DNA of 64,000 bases from Auraticoccus cholistanensis (GCF_009742705.1 NZ_WPCU01000010.1:50164-114163), one strand, 5' to 3'. Positions 7,131-15,914 are shown, counted from the stretch's first letter. Notes: generated by a model from the letters alone, not told the origin. A program made the numbers and translations.

Positions 7131-8066
7131 GTGCTCGCCTTCGTGACGTCCCTGCGCCACCCCCGCAACTCCAACGACTACGCCCGGGTCGAGCGGCTGT
7201 TCCACACGACCCTGGAGTCCGTCACCGCCCAGACCAGCGACGACTACGTCGTGGTCGTGGTGGGGAACCGGAAGCCGTCACGACCCCTCCCGGACCGGGT
7301 CGAGTTCGTCAAGGTCGAGTTCCCGCCGCCGGTGTGGCGCCGCGGCGCGCGCACCAGCCGGCGGGCCGTGCTGCGCGACAAGGGCACCAAGCTCGTCATC
7401 GGGACCCTGGCGGCCCGCAAGCACGACCCCACCCACATCATGTTCTTCGACGCCGACGACTTCGTCAGCAACCGGCTGGCCGCGCACGTGTCCCGCCACC
7501 CCACCGCCCACGGGTGGTACGTCGAGCGCGGCTACGTCTACTCCCCCGAGCGCCAGGTGGTGGCACGGCGCCGCGAGTTCCACCGCCGGTGCGGCACCTC
7601 GCACATCGTCCGCACCGACCTGTACGGGCTGCCCGACACCCTCGACGTCGACGCGACGCAGGAGGAGCTGATCGAGACCCTGGGGGACAAGGTGTGGCGG
7701 CTGTTCGGCTCGCACCTGCACTCGGTGGAGCACCTCGCCCGCCAGGGCACCCCGCTAAAGCCGCTGCCCTTCCCGGGGGCGGTCTACGCGCTCGGCACCG
7801 GTGAGAACCACTCCGGGTACGAGATGAAGGGCATCGGGCGACCGGTCTCGGCGCGTCTGGCGGCCGAGTTCGGGCTGCCCCCGAGCGCACCCGGCCTGGG
7901 CGCGTGGCGCCGGGCGGTCGGTCGGCAGGCCCTCGCCTACTCCCTCCGGGTGGGGCTGCAGCGCCTCCGCACCCGATTCCCGGGCCGCGCGGGCAGGTCG
8001 GCGGCCGCGGCGGCGGAGGACGCGCCCGTCCGCGACCTCGGAGCCGGGGAGGGACCGGCCTCGTAG
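7131..8066 (+). CDS. Glycosyltransferase-like protein (putative rhamnosyltransferase family)
   Basis: This is a 311-residue cytosolic protein with a GT-A-like layout: an N-terminal beta strand (VLAFVTSLRHP), a region of repeated hydrophobic strands (DYVVVVVGN), and a DxD-type nucleotide-sugar/metal motif in FFDADDFVSN near residue 106. The conserved SLRHPRNSNDY opening recalls bacterial putative rhamnosyltransferases; that family placement is tentative. GTG 7131 is preferred because it abuts the first core strand. A GTG at 7068 overlapping the previous stop (GTGA) would add 21 mostly arginine-rich residues. The C-terminal 40 residues are low-complexity. A perfect hairpin terminator follows. 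Confidence 0.65.
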   Translation: MLAFVTSLRHPRNSNDYARVERLFHTTLESVTAQTSDDYVVVVVGNRKPSRPLPDRVEFVKVEFPPPVWRRGARTSRRAVLRDKGTKLVIGTLAARKHDPTHIMFFDADDFVSNRLAAHVSRHPTAHGWYVERGYVYSPERQVVARRREFHRRCGTSHIVRTDLYGLPDTLDVDATQEELIETLGDKVWRLFGSHLHSVEHLARQGTPLKPLPFPGAVYALGTGENHSGYEMKGIGRPVSARLAAEFGLPPSAPGLGAWRRAVGRQALAYSLRVGLQRLRTRFPGRAGRSAAAAAEDAPVRDLGAGEGPAS

Positions 8067-8167
8067 CGGGTGGCCCCCGCCGTGACCGCCCGCGCCCTCG
8101 ACCACGAGGACCCTCCGCGGCTCGCGCCCCGGCTGGCTGCCCGGACCGGCGACGGGCCCGAGAACGG

Positions 8168-8202
8168 CTGATGGCCCCGACCGGTGCGGTCGGGGCCATC
8201 AG
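8168..8202. terminator. Bidirectional hairpin terminator
   Basis: A perfect 16-bp stem closed by a 3-base loop (arms 8168-8183 and 8187-8202, core GATGGCCCCGACCG) lies between the plus-strand glycosyltransferase and the minus-strand tRNA-Leu. It has no T-tract, as is common for actinobacterial terminators, and can serve both strands. Confidence 0.8.
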
Positions 8203-8230
8203 GCGTGCTCAGCGGCGGTTTCCCGCCGTG

Positions 8231-8315
8231 TGTCCGAGAGAGGACTTGAACCTCCACCCCCTTGACGGGGACTAGCACCTCAAGCTAGCGCGTCTACCTA
8301 TTCCGCCACCCGGAC
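8231..8315 (-). tRNA. tRNA-Leu (anticodon GAG)
   Basis: The minus strand folds into an 85-nt class II tRNA. The acceptor stem is GTCCGGG/CTCGGAC with one G-U pair. The anticodon stem CTAGC/GCTAG closes the loop TTGAGGT, giving anticodon GAG (codon CUC). A long variable arm (CCCCGTCAAGGGGG region) is typical of leucine, and the T-arm reads GGTTCAAGTCC. The 3' CCA is not encoded. The gene is solitary, flanked by a terminator and the metB-like gene. Confidence 0.95.
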
Positions 8316-8394
8316 GAGTGGTCACCCGGCGAGCCGGACAGCGATGAACTATAGCAACTCCGGCCCCGGAATGCAGATCGGCGGCCGGCGCCGG

Positions 8395-9561
8395 TCAGCG
8401 GGCGGCCAGCGCCTGCTCGAGGTCGGCCTGCAGGTCCTCGACGTCCTCGATGCCCACCGAGAGCCGCACCATGTCCTCGGGCACGGCGCGGGAGGTGCCC
8501 TTGACCGAGGCGTGGGTCATGTCGCCGGGGTGCACGACCAGCGACTCCACGCCGCCCAGCGACTCGGCCAGCAGGAAGACCTGGGTGCTCTGCGCCAGGG
8601 CCAGCGCCGCCTCCCGGCCACCGGCCAGCTGGATCGAGACCATGCCGCCGAAGCCGTCCATCTGCCGGGCGGCCAGCTCGTGACCCGGGTGGCTCGGCAG
8701 CCCCGGGTAGTGCACGGCCGACACCGCCGGGTGGCTGCTGAGCCACTCCGCGAGGTGCTGGGCGTTGGCGCAGTGCCGGTCCATCCGCACCGCCAGGGTC
8801 TTGAGCCCGCGGATGGTGAGCCAGGCGTCCATCGGCCCCGAGACCTGCCCGGCGGCGTTCTGCAGGAAGGCGATCTGCTCGGCGAGCTCGTCGTCGTCCA
8901 CCACCACCACCCCGGTGACGGAGTCGGAGTGCCCGGCCAGGTACTTGGTCGCCGAGTGCACGACGACGTCGGCGCCGAGGGCCAGCGGGCGCTGCAGGTA
9001 CGGCGAGGCGAAGGTGTTGTCCACCACCAGCCGGGCACCGTGCCGTCGGCAGACCTCCGCGCAGGCGGCCAGGTCGACGATCTGCAGGAACGGGTTGGAC
9101 GGCGTCTCGACCCACACCAGCGCACCGGCGTCCAGCTCGGCCAGGCGGGCCTCGAGGGCGGCCGGGTCGGTGAGGTCCACCGCCGAGGTGCCGATCCCCC
9201 ACGGGCCCCACACCTGCTCCAGCAGCCGGAACGTCCCGCCGTAGGCGTCGGTGCCGGTCACCACGTGGCCGCCGGGCCGCAGCGTCGCCCGCAGCACCAG
9301 GTCCTCCGCCGCCAGCCCGGCCGGGGTCGAGAAGGCGTGCCGGCCGCCCTCCAGCCCGGCCAGCTGGCGGTGCAGCAGGTCTCGGGTGGGGTTGGCGCAG
9401 CGGGAGTACTCGTAGCCGTTGCGGGGCTGGGCGACCGCGTCCTGGAGGTAGGTGGAGGTCTGGAACACCGGCGGGGAGATGGCCCCCGTGGTGGGGTCCG
9501 GGTCGATCCCCAGGTGGACCGCGCGGGTGCTGAAACCGGCGTCGGGACGAGGTGCGCTCAC
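8395..9561 (-). CDS. metB: Cystathionine gamma-synthase (PLP, trans-sulfuration family)
   Basis: This 388-residue fold-type I PLP enzyme has the Cys/Met metabolism signature. YEYSR (50-54) is the phosphate-binding Tyr/Arg of the neighbouring subunit. Asp181 (VVDNTFASPYL) contacts the pyridine nitrogen. Lys206 in VHSATKYLAGHSD forms the Schiff base. The enzyme would join an O-acyl-homoserine with cysteine to give cystathionine; a gamma-lyase cannot be excluded from sequence alone. The GTG start at 9561 has no strong ribosome site. The upstream 166 bp contains a perfect 15-bp palindrome (9629-9643) that could be an operator for this gene or for the divergent amidase. Confidence 0.88.
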   Translation of the reverse strand: MSAPRPDAGFSTRAVHLGIDPDPTTGAISPPVFQTSTYLQDAVAQPRNGYEYSRCANPTRDLLHRQLAGLEGGRHAFSTPAGLAAEDLVLRATLRPGGHVVTGTDAYGGTFRLLEQVWGPWGIGTSAVDLTDPAALEARLAELDAGALVWVETPSNPFLQIVDLAACAEVCRRHGARLVVDNTFASPYLQRPLALGADVVVHSATKYLAGHSDSVTGVVVVDDDELAEQIAFLQNAAGQVSGPMDAWLTIRGLKTLAVRMDRHCANAQHLAEWLSSHPAVSAVHYPGLPSHPGHELAARQMDGFGGMVSIQLAGGREAALALAQSTQVFLLAESLGGVESLVVHPGDMTHASVKGTSRAVPEDMVRLSVGIEDVEDLQADLEQALAAR

Positions 9562-9628
9562 GCAGGCACGGTACTCCGGCGCTCCACGGCCACCCCGCTG
9601 CTCCGGTGGCCGAGACCGAGGGTCCACC

Positions 9629-9643
9629 TCACCTTGAAGGTGA
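9629..9643. promoter_or_regulatory. Perfect palindrome, operator-like (TCACCTTGAAGGTGA)
   Basis: TCACCTT-G-AAGGTGA is a perfect odd-length dyad in the 166-bp region between the divergent metB and amidase genes. It has the size and arm spacing of a dimeric repressor or MerR-type site. No regulator gene is adjacent, so the cognate factor is unknown. Confidence 0.45.
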
Positions 9644-9727
9644 CAGCGGCGGGGGTCGAGGCGTTGACTACGAGGACCTCGGTGCCGACCCCCGACGGCG
9701 CCGGACGCACGGAAGGCCTGACCCGCC

Positions 9728-11701
9728 ATGCCCCGACACACCACCCCACCGCTGCTGCGCACGGCTCTGCTGCTCGGCGCCACCACCGCCCTGGTCGGCG
9801 GTCTCGGCGTCGTGGCCGCCCAGCCCGCCCGCGCGGACACCCCCGAGACCGAGATCACCGAGCTCAGCCTCGCCGCCCCGGCCAGGAGCGGCGGCGAGCA
9901 GCGCACCACCACCCGCAGCCAGGACCAGACCAGCAGCGGGCAGGAGGAGGTGGGCGCCGAGACGGTGCTCGCCGAGCTCCCCGAGCAGCGGGTGGAGCAG
10001 TTCTCCACCCTGGGCGTCACCTGGGACGCCGGCGCCGAGGGCCCCGGGCCCACGGTGCAGTACCGCACCCGCACCGACGGCCGCTGGACCGACTGGGCCA
10101 CGGCGGAGGACACCGTCTCCGGCGGCGACGGGGAAGACCCGGGCGCCGGCGAGGACGCGCCGCGCACCGGCACCGACCCCATCTACGTCGGCGCCTCCGA
10201 CGGCGTGCAGGTGCGGCTGACCGGCAGCGCCGACACCCGGGTGGAGGAGCCGAAGGTGGCCCTGATCGCCGCCGAGGAGACGCCGGCGGACGCCAGCATC
10301 CAGACCACGGCGGCCCAGGCCGCCGCCCCCGGGCTGGCGCCGCGTCCGGCCTACATCAGCCGGAAGGGGTGGGGCGCCGACGAGTCCATGAAGCCCTGCG
10401 GCACCGACACCGACGACACCATCCAGGGCGCGATCGTGCACCACACCGCCGGGGTGAACAGCTACACGAAGGCCCAGTCGGCCAGCATCGTCCGCGGCAT
10501 CTACGCCTACCACACGCAGACCCTGGGCTGGTGCGACATCGGCTACAACTTCCTGGTCGACAAGTACGGCCAGGTCTTCGAGGGCCGCTCCGGCGGCGTC
10601 GACCACCCGGTCCACGGCGCCCACGCCACCAGCTGGAACACCGACACCGTCGGCATCTCGTTCATGGGCAACTACGAGACCGCCACCGCGCCCACCGCCA
10701 TGCTGGAGGCCGGTGCCAAGGTGCTGGCCTGGAAGTTCGACGCCTACTACCGCGACCCGCTGAGCAAGGTCACGCTGGCCGGCAAGTACATCAACCGGAT
10801 CAGCGGCCACGGCGACGTGATGGCGACCGCCTGCCCGGGCCGCAACATCCGCTCCAAGATGACCTGGCTCCGCGAGCGGGTCGACACCCTCGTCGGCTCC
10901 CGCAGCACCCCCAACTACCAGCGCTGGCAGGCGCTGGGCGGTGACAAGGGCCAGCTCGGCTCGCCCTACATCGGGGAGGCGGTCCACGTCGACGGCCGGG
11001 TGACCAAGTTCCGCGGCTACGACCTGTTCTCCTCCGACGCCACCGGCTCCCGCTGGACCAAGGGCGGCATCCGCACCAAGTACCGCTCGATGGGCGCCGC
11101 GCGCTCCGACCTCGGGTTCCCCACCGGCGACGAGTCCTCGAACTGGCCGCTGACCGGCATCCAGGCGCAGCGGTTCGAGGACGGGCTCATCCTGTGGTCG
11201 TCCGCCACCGGTGCCCACAGCCTGATGGACGGCTTCCAGAACCGCTACGAGAGCAGCTCGGCGATCCGCCGGGCCCTGGGCGCGCCGAGCACCGACGAGC
11301 AGACCTCGGGGTGGGGCGTGGCCTCGCAGACCTTCGTCGCGGGGCGGATGTTCTGGGTCGGCGGCGCCCGCATCATCGACGGCGAGTTCTTCGACCACTA
11401 CGCGGCCATGTCGGGCAGCGCGCGTCTCAAGCGGGGCTACCCGGTGGCGGACGAGCGGCTCTCCGGCGACGTGCTGACCCAGCAGCTGTCCCGCTCGACC
11501 TTCTACCTGATCGACGGCGACGTGATCGAGGTGACCGGTGCGCTGAACGAGGAGTACCGCAGCCTGGGGGCCGAGACCGGCCGGCTCGGGTTCCCCACCG
11601 CCAGCGTCCGCAAGGACGCCGACGGCAACTGGTACAGCAGCTTCGAGCACGGCACGCTGACCCAGCTCCCCGACGGCACGGTCGAGGTCCGCTACAGCTG
11701 A
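9728..11701 (+). CDS. Secreted peptidoglycan amidase/recognition protein with LGFP repeats
   Basis: This 657-residue exported protein has a signal peptide at residues 1-36 (basic head, hydrophobic core LLLGATTALVGGLGVVA, cleavage near ARA-D). A low-complexity linker follows. The N-acetylmuramoyl-L-alanine amidase (PGRP-like) domain spans roughly 205-390: KGWGADES, AIVHHTAG with a zinc-type histidine, and SGHGDVMATACPGRNI near the end supplying His and Cys ligands. The C-terminal 260 residues contain about five LGFP-type repeats (LGSPYIGEAV, DLGFPTGDE, ALGAPSTDE, RGYPVADER, RLGFPTASV), associated with anchoring to the actinobacterial cell envelope. It likely trims or binds peptidoglycan. It stands alone, followed by a strong hairpin. 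Confidence 0.9.
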   Translation: MPRHTTPPLLRTALLLGATTALVGGLGVVAAQPARADTPETEITELSLAAPARSGGEQRTTTRSQDQTSSGQEEVGAETVLAELPEQRVEQFSTLGVTWDAGAEGPGPTVQYRTRTDGRWTDWATAEDTVSGGDGEDPGAGEDAPRTGTDPIYVGASDGVQVRLTGSADTRVEEPKVALIAAEETPADASIQTTAAQAAAPGLAPRPAYISRKGWGADESMKPCGTDTDDTIQGAIVHHTAGVNSYTKAQSASIVRGIYAYHTQTLGWCDIGYNFLVDKYGQVFEGRSGGVDHPVHGAHATSWNTDTVGISFMGNYETATAPTAMLEAGAKVLAWKFDAYYRDPLSKVTLAGKYINRISGHGDVMATACPGRNIRSKMTWLRERVDTLVGSRSTPNYQRWQALGGDKGQLGSPYIGEAVHVDGRVTKFRGYDLFSSDATGSRWTKGGIRTKYRSMGAARSDLGFPTGDESSNWPLTGIQAQRFEDGLILWSSATGAHSLMDGFQNRYESSSAIRRALGAPSTDEQTSGWGVASQTFVAGRMFWVGGARIIDGEFFDHYAAMSGSARLKRGYPVADERLSGDVLTQQLSRSTFYLIDGDVIEVTGALNEEYRSLGAETGRLGFPTASVRKDADGNWYSSFEHGTLTQLPDGTVEVRYS

Positions 11702-11707
11702 CCACCA

Positions 11708-11759
11708 CCGTCCCGCACCGCCACCGCCCCGTCGCCGGATCGGGGGCGGTGCGGGACGG
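11708..11759. terminator. Hairpin terminator after the amidase gene
   Basis: A 15-bp perfect stem (arms 11708-11722 and 11745-11759, CCGTCCCGCACCGCC and its complement) with a 22-nt GC-rich loop begins 7 nt after the amidase stop. It has no T-tract. It lies just upstream of the small acetyltransferase gene. Confidence 0.65.
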
Positions 11760-11775
11760 GTGGCAGCATGGGCCC

Positions 11776-12060
11776 ATGAGCCTGACCTTCGAGCACGACA
11801 CGCCCGGCCAGCGGTTCCGGGCCCTCGACGAGGGCACCGAGGTCGGGGTGGTCGACTACCACCTCGACGGCACCGTGGCCACGATCACCCACACCGGCAC
11901 CGCGCCGCAGCGCCGCGGTGAGGGGATCGCCGGCCGACTGACCACGGCGGTGCTGGAGGAGATGGGCAGCCGCGGCTGGTCGGTGGTGCCGCAGTGCCCC
12001 TACACGGCCCGGTTCATCCAGGACCACCCCGAGTACGCCGGGCTGGTCCAGCGGGCCTGA
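11776..12060 (+). CDS. Small GNAT-like N-acetyltransferase (YidJ/CG type)
   Basis: This 94-residue protein is one of the minimal acetyltransferases of the Acetyltransf_CG group. The acetyl-CoA pyrophosphate loop is APQRRGEGIAGRL (about residues 42-54). The conserved C-terminal signature WSVVPQCPYTARFIQDHPEY carries the family cysteine and proline. These proteins are about 90-100 residues long, matching the size here. The substrate is unknown in the family. ATG 11776 is used; no strong ribosome site is visible. It converges on the membrane-protein gene with an 18-bp gap. Confidence 0.82.
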   Translation: MSLTFEHDTPGQRFRALDEGTEVGVVDYHLDGTVATITHTGTAPQRRGEGIAGRLTTAVLEEMGSRGWSVVPQCPYTARFIQDHPEYAGLVQRA

Positions 12061-12078
12061 GCGGCCGCCACGGGGCCG

Positions 12079-12696
12079 TCAGCGCTGCCCGCGCGGCAGC
12101 GGCGGCAGCCCCTCCCGGCGCAGCGCGGTGTCGGCCAGCGCGGCGATGACCTCGCGGTCCCCGGCCCGCCAGGCGGCGACGGGGTCGTCGCTGATCCGCG
12201 CCAGCTGGTCCAGCGGCAGGGTGGCCATGGCCCGCAGCGCGAACAGGTCCAGGTCGGCCGGTGAGTCGACCAGCCGCCGGGCGGCCCGGCTACGGGCCGC
12301 GAACCGCAGCCGGCGCGGCAGCCACACCGCGACCACGACGGCGACCGGGATCAGGAAGACCAGCACCCCGACCAGGTCCGCGAGCCGCTCGATCTGCACC
12401 GCCTGTCCGCGCGCCGCAGCGGAGAGCTGCGTGAGCCGCTCGGCGGCGGCGTCCAGCGGCGTGCGCAGCTCCCCGCCCACCCCCGGCACCTGGCCCGCGG
12501 AGCGCGCGGCGTCTCGGAAGGAGCCGACCAGCTCGGCGGTGGCCTGCTCGGTCTGGCGGGCCGGCCCGGCCAGCGCGCTCACCGCCGAGTCGAGGAACCG
12601 GCCGGCCGACCACCACGCCACCGCCCAGACCAGCACGAAGAGGTCGGCACCCAGCTGGCGCGCCAGCTGCCAGGACGGTCGGGCGTACCAGCTCAT
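12079..12696 (-). CDS. Two-helix membrane protein with coiled linker, function unknown
   Basis: This is a 205-residue protein. Transmembrane helix 1 lies near residues 17-40 (ADLFVLVWAVAWWSAGRFL). A roughly 70-residue amphipathic, possibly extracytoplasmic, alanine/glutamine-rich segment follows, with helical heptads around QTEQATAELVGSFRDAA. Helix 2 is near 105-126 (DLVGVLVFLIPVAVVVAVWL) and precedes a basic cytoplasmic tail. A -10-like TAGACT six bases before the ATG suggests a leaderless transcript, with the dprA stop codon forming the first half of that box. The family is known only as a hypothetical actinobacterial protein. It sits at the end of the dprA locus; no functional link is proven. 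Confidence 0.65.
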   Translation of the reverse strand: MSWYARPSWQLARQLGADLFVLVWAVAWWSAGRFLDSAVSALAGPARQTEQATAELVGSFRDAARSAGQVPGVGGELRTPLDAAAERLTQLSAAARGQAVQIERLADLVGVLVFLIPVAVVVAVWLPRRLRFAARSRAARRLVDSPADLDLFALRAMATLPLDQLARISDDPVAAWRAGDREVIAALADTALRREGLPPLPRGQR

Positions 12697-12702
12697 GCAC
12701 GG

Positions 12703-12708
12703 AGTCTA
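12703..12708 (-). promoter_or_regulatory. -10 box (TAGACT) overlapping the dprA stop codon
   Basis: On the minus strand TAGACT (12708-12703) is followed by six bases and the ATG of the membrane-protein gene, the spacing of a leaderless promoter. Its first three bases are the TAG stop of dprA (12708-12706). Confidence 0.5.
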
Positions 12709-13830
12709 GGGACGCACCAGCCGCCACTCCCCCCGCGGACCGCAGACGACCTGCTCCTCCTGCTCCAGCCAGGCCAGCGCCGCCAGGCACTCCGCCGGCT
12801 CCTGCCCGCTGCGCAGCGAGATCTCGGCGACCCCCAGCCCGCCCCTGGCCGGCAGCGCCTCCCGGACGGCCACCGCCACCGGGTCCCAGTCGTCCATCAG
12901 CCGAGGGTGCCCCCGGGCCGGCAGCGGGGCCTGGGCCGCGTCGAGCGGGGCCAGCAGGGCGAGGACGTCGGCGGCGGAGGTGACGAGCGTGGCCTCGGCC
13001 GCCGCGATCAGCCGGTGCGGCGTCACCGACTGGGCCGAGTGCACCGAGCCGGGCACCGCGGCCAGCACCCGCCCGCACCGCAGCGCCCAGCTGGCCGTGT
13101 TGCGGGCACCGCTGCGGGCGGTGGCCTCCACCACCACGGTGGCCTGGGACAGCGCGGCGATCAGCCGGTTGCGACCCAGGAACCGGACCCGGGTGGGGTG
13201 CTCGCCGGGCGGGTGCTCCGAGACCAGCAGGCCGCGCCGCGCGACCTCCTCCAGCAGTGCGGCATTGCCCCGCGGGTACACCACGTCCACCCCGCTGGCC
13301 AGCACCGCCAGGGTGCTCCCGGGACCGGTGACCAGCGCGCCGCGGTGGGCCGCCGCGTCGACGCCGTAGGCGCCGCCGGAGATTACCGCCACCCGCTCCG
13401 AGGCCAGATCGGCGGCCAGGTCGGTCGCGACACCCTGGCCGTAGCTGGTCGCCGCGCGCGAGCCGACGAGCGCCACCGCGCGGGAGGCCACCGCGCCCAG
13501 CCGTGCCGGGCCACGCAGCCACAGCCCGATGGGCACCCCGCCCCGGTCCGCCAGCGGCTCGGCGGTGGCCAGCGTGGTCAGCTCATCGGGCCACTCCTCG
13601 TCGCCCGGCACGACGAACCGGCTGCCGCACCGCTCGGTCAGCTCCACCATCCGGTCGAGCTCGAGCGCGGCCACCCGCCGGGCCCACACCGACCCGTCGC
13701 CGCGCCGCCGGACCGCCTCCCACACCTCCTCGCCACCCCGCTCGTGCACCAGCGCCGACATCTCCGGATCCCCCGGCTCGGCGACGCAGGCCAGCGCCAT
13801 CCGAGCCCGCCGTTCGTCCTCCTGCGCCAT
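12706..13830 (-). CDS. dprA: DNA-processing protein DprA
   Basis: This 374-residue protein belongs to the DprA/Smf family, which binds incoming single-stranded DNA and loads RecA in transformable bacteria; it is widespread even without known competence. The Rossmann-like core shows VALVGSRAATSYG, VISGGAYGVDAAAHRGAL, VVYPRGN and SEHPPGEHPTRVRFLGRNRLIAALS. A C-terminal winged-helix (GVAEISLRSGQEPAECLAAL) ends the protein. Its ATG (13830-13828) overlaps the comM stop by one base, so the two are coupled. The order yraN-comM-dprA is the standard actinobacterial arrangement. Confidence 0.93.
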   Translation of the reverse strand: MAQEDERRARMALACVAEPGDPEMSALVHERGGEEVWEAVRRRGDGSVWARRVAALELDRMVELTERCGSRFVVPGDEEWPDELTTLATAEPLADRGGVPIGLWLRGPARLGAVASRAVALVGSRAATSYGQGVATDLAADLASERVAVISGGAYGVDAAAHRGALVTGPGSTLAVLASGVDVVYPRGNAALLEEVARRGLLVSEHPPGEHPTRVRFLGRNRLIAALSQATVVVEATARSGARNTASWALRCGRVLAAVPGSVHSAQSVTPHRLIAAAEATLVTSAADVLALLAPLDAAQAPLPARGHPRLMDDWDPVAVAVREALPARGGLGVAEISLRSGQEPAECLAALAWLEQEEQVVCGPRGEWRLVRP

Positions 13831-15359
13831 CAGGCCACCCCCTCGGCGGGTTCGCCCCGACGCATCGCCAGGGCCGTGAGCAGGTGGCTGCGGGTGGGCG
13901 CGTCGGCCCCCGCCAGGTCGGCCAGCGTCCAGCTGACCCGGAGCACCTTGTCGACCCCGCGGGCGCTGATGCGTCCGCGCTGCAACGCCTGGTCCAGCGC
14001 CTCGACCCCGTCCGGGAGCGGCAGCCCGCGGCGCAGGTGGTGGCCGGGCACCTCGGAGTTGGTCAGCCACCCGCTGCCGGTCAGTCGGCGGGCCTGCCGC
14101 TCCCGGGCCTCCCGGACCCGGGCGGCCACGACCGCGCTCGTCTCCCCCACCGTGGCGGTGCGCAGGTAGGCCCGACGCAGCGGGGCGAGGGTGACGGCGA
14201 TGTCGATGCGGTCCAGGACCGGGCCCGACAGCCGCTCGGCGTAGCGGCGGATCGCCATCGGGGCGCACCGGCACTCGGCCCCCGGGGTGGCGGCCAGCCC
14301 GCACGGGCACGGGTTGGCCGCCAGCACGAGCTGGAACCGGGCCGGGTATCGGGTCTGCAGCTGGGTGCGTCCCAGCGTGACCACCCCCGACTCCAAGGGC
14401 GTCCGCAGCCCCTCCAGCACCCGCGGGCTGAACTCCGGGGCCTCGTCGAGGAACAGCACGCCGCGGTGGGCCAGCGAGATGGCGCCCGGCCGGGCGATGC
14501 GGGCGCCGCCGCCGATGATGCTCGGCTGGGAGGCGGAGTGGTGGGGGTCGGCGTAGGGCGGGCGGGTGATCAGCCCGTCCACGCCGACCCCGGCGAGCGA
14601 GTGCACCGCCGACACCTCCAGCGCCTCGGGGAGCTCGAGGTCGGGCAGCAGGCCCGGCAGCCGCTCGGCCAGCATCGTCTTGCCCACGCCCGGCGGGCCC
14701 TGCAGGTACAGGTGGTGGCGGCCGGCCGCGGCGACCTCGAGCGCCCAGCGGGCCTCGGGCTGGCCGACGACCTCCGACAGGTCGCGCGCCGGAGGGGAGC
14801 CGCCCTCCTCGCCGGTCGCCGGGTCGTCCTCGACGGGCAGCACCGGGCGCCCGTGCAGGCAGTCGACCAGGTCGGCCAGCGACCCCACCGCCGTCACCCC
14901 CAGGCCCTCGACCAGCGCCGCCTCGGCCTGCTGGCCCTGCGGCACCACCACCTGCTCGAAGCCTGCGCTGCGGGCGGCCATCAGGGCGGGGAGGACCCCG
15001 CGGACCCGGCGGACCCGGCCGTCCAGACCCACCTCGCCGAGCAGCACCCGGCGCCGGACCGACTCCCGGGGCACCACCTCGGCGGCGGCGAGCACCGCGG
15101 CGACGATGCTGAGGTCGTAGTGCGAACCCGCCTTGGGCAGCGAGGCCGGCGTCAGGTTGATGGTGACCAGCTGCGAGGGCCAGCTGTAGCCGCTGTTGGC
15201 CACCGCGGCACGGCACCGGTCGCGCGACTCGTACAACGACGCGTCGGGCAGCCCCACCAGCACCGTCCGCGGCAACCCGCCGCCGATCGCCGCCTCGACC
15301 TCGATCATCTGGCCCTCCATGCCCAGCAGGGCCACCGACCAGGTCTGCGCCAGGCTCAC
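13830..15359 (-). CDS. comM: YifB/ComM family Mg-chelatase-like AAA+ ATPase
   Basis: This is a 509-residue protein. An N-terminal Lon-protease-like domain (GLPDASLYESRDR) precedes an AAA+ module with Walker A GPPGVGKTM (221-229), Walker B VLFLDEAPEF and the sensor region LAANPCPCG. A Mg-chelatase C-terminal helical domain ends in RVSWTLADLAG. In Vibrio-type systems ComM is a hexameric branch-migration helicase helping integrate transforming DNA. GTG 15359 overlaps the yraN stop (GTGA), and the stop overlaps the dprA start. The three-gene chain is fully coupled. No truncation is seen. Confidence 0.93.
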   Translation of the reverse strand: MSLAQTWSVALLGMEGQMIEVEAAIGGGLPRTVLVGLPDASLYESRDRCRAAVANSGYSWPSQLVTINLTPASLPKAGSHYDLSIVAAVLAAAEVVPRESVRRRVLLGEVGLDGRVRRVRGVLPALMAARSAGFEQVVVPQGQQAEAALVEGLGVTAVGSLADLVDCLHGRPVLPVEDDPATGEEGGSPPARDLSEVVGQPEARWALEVAAAGRHHLYLQGPPGVGKTMLAERLPGLLPDLELPEALEVSAVHSLAGVGVDGLITRPPYADPHHSASQPSIIGGGARIARPGAISLAHRGVLFLDEAPEFSPRVLEGLRTPLESGVVTLGRTQLQTRYPARFQLVLAANPCPCGLAATPGAECRCAPMAIRRYAERLSGPVLDRIDIAVTLAPLRRAYLRTATVGETSAVVAARVREARERQARRLTGSGWLTNSEVPGHHLRRGLPLPDGVEALDQALQRGRISARGVDKVLRVSWTLADLAGADAPTRSHLLTALAMRRGEPAEGVA

Positions 15360-15718
15360 CCCACACCCCGCACGTGGCTGAGCACCGGCGCCTCGCCGTC
15401 GAGGACCACGACCCCGACCGCGTCGATGCGGATCGCCGGCGGCCGCTGCCCGCACTGCTGGCACCAGATCGCGGCCAGCTGGCGCAGCTTGCGCAGCTTC
15501 GCCCAGGTGATCGCCTCCAGCGGGTCACCCCAGCCCAGCCCGCGCCGGCACTTCACCTCGCAGAACACCACCGTCGCCGTGGACAGCTCGCGGGCCACGA
15601 TGTCGATCTCGCCCTCGGCACAGCGCCAGTTGCGGGCCAGCACCTCGCAGCCCTGCTCCTGCAGCAACCGGGCCGCCAGCTCCTCACCGAGCCGGCCCAG
15701 CGTCTGTCGGTCCCCCAT
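15356..15718 (-). CDS. YraN family (UPF0102) endonuclease-fold protein
   Basis: This 120-residue protein has the restriction-endonuclease-like YraN/UPF0102 fold. The signature pieces are RLGEELAARLL with Glu, NWRCAEGEIDIVA (the D of the E-x-D site) and FCEVKCRRG (the E-x-K catalytic pair). Activity of the family is uncharacterised; a DNA-processing role is suspected from its constant linkage to comM and dprA. ATG 15718 is chosen because GGAGG lies 8 nt upstream; a GTG at 15739 would extend it by seven residues. The 196 bp upstream of it show no gene, only GC-rich sequence with two CTGTGGAC copies. Confidence 0.9.
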   Translation of the reverse strand: MGDRQTLGRLGEELAARLLQEQGCEVLARNWRCAEGEIDIVARELSTATVVFCEVKCRRGLGWGDPLEAITWAKLRKLRQLAAIWCQQCGQRPPAIRIDAVGVVVLDGEAPVLSHVRGVG

Positions 15719-15914
15719 CGCCACCACCTCCGCCCCCACCGTGGCCGGCGACGCCCGGCAGCCGCACCCGACGGGTGGCCCTGTGGACCGGGACGGAGGG
15801 CTGTGGACGACTCCGACGGGCTCGACCCGCTGCGCCGGAGGTGCCGGGTCGGCGCCTTCGCAGGACCACGTCCCGGGCGGTTCCGGGGACGCGATGGCGG
15901 GCGGTGGTCCGGCC

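Noticed and set aside
9562-9727. SAM or cobalamin riboswitch before metB
   Set aside because: No conserved riboswitch core or nested stems could be recognised; the only clear structure is the 15-bp palindrome.
15782-15810. Two DnaA-box-like copies TGTGGACCG and TGTGGACGA upstream of yraN
   Set aside because: They match the consensus at only 7-8 of 9 positions, two copies do not make an origin, and no dnaA/dnaN neighbours exist.
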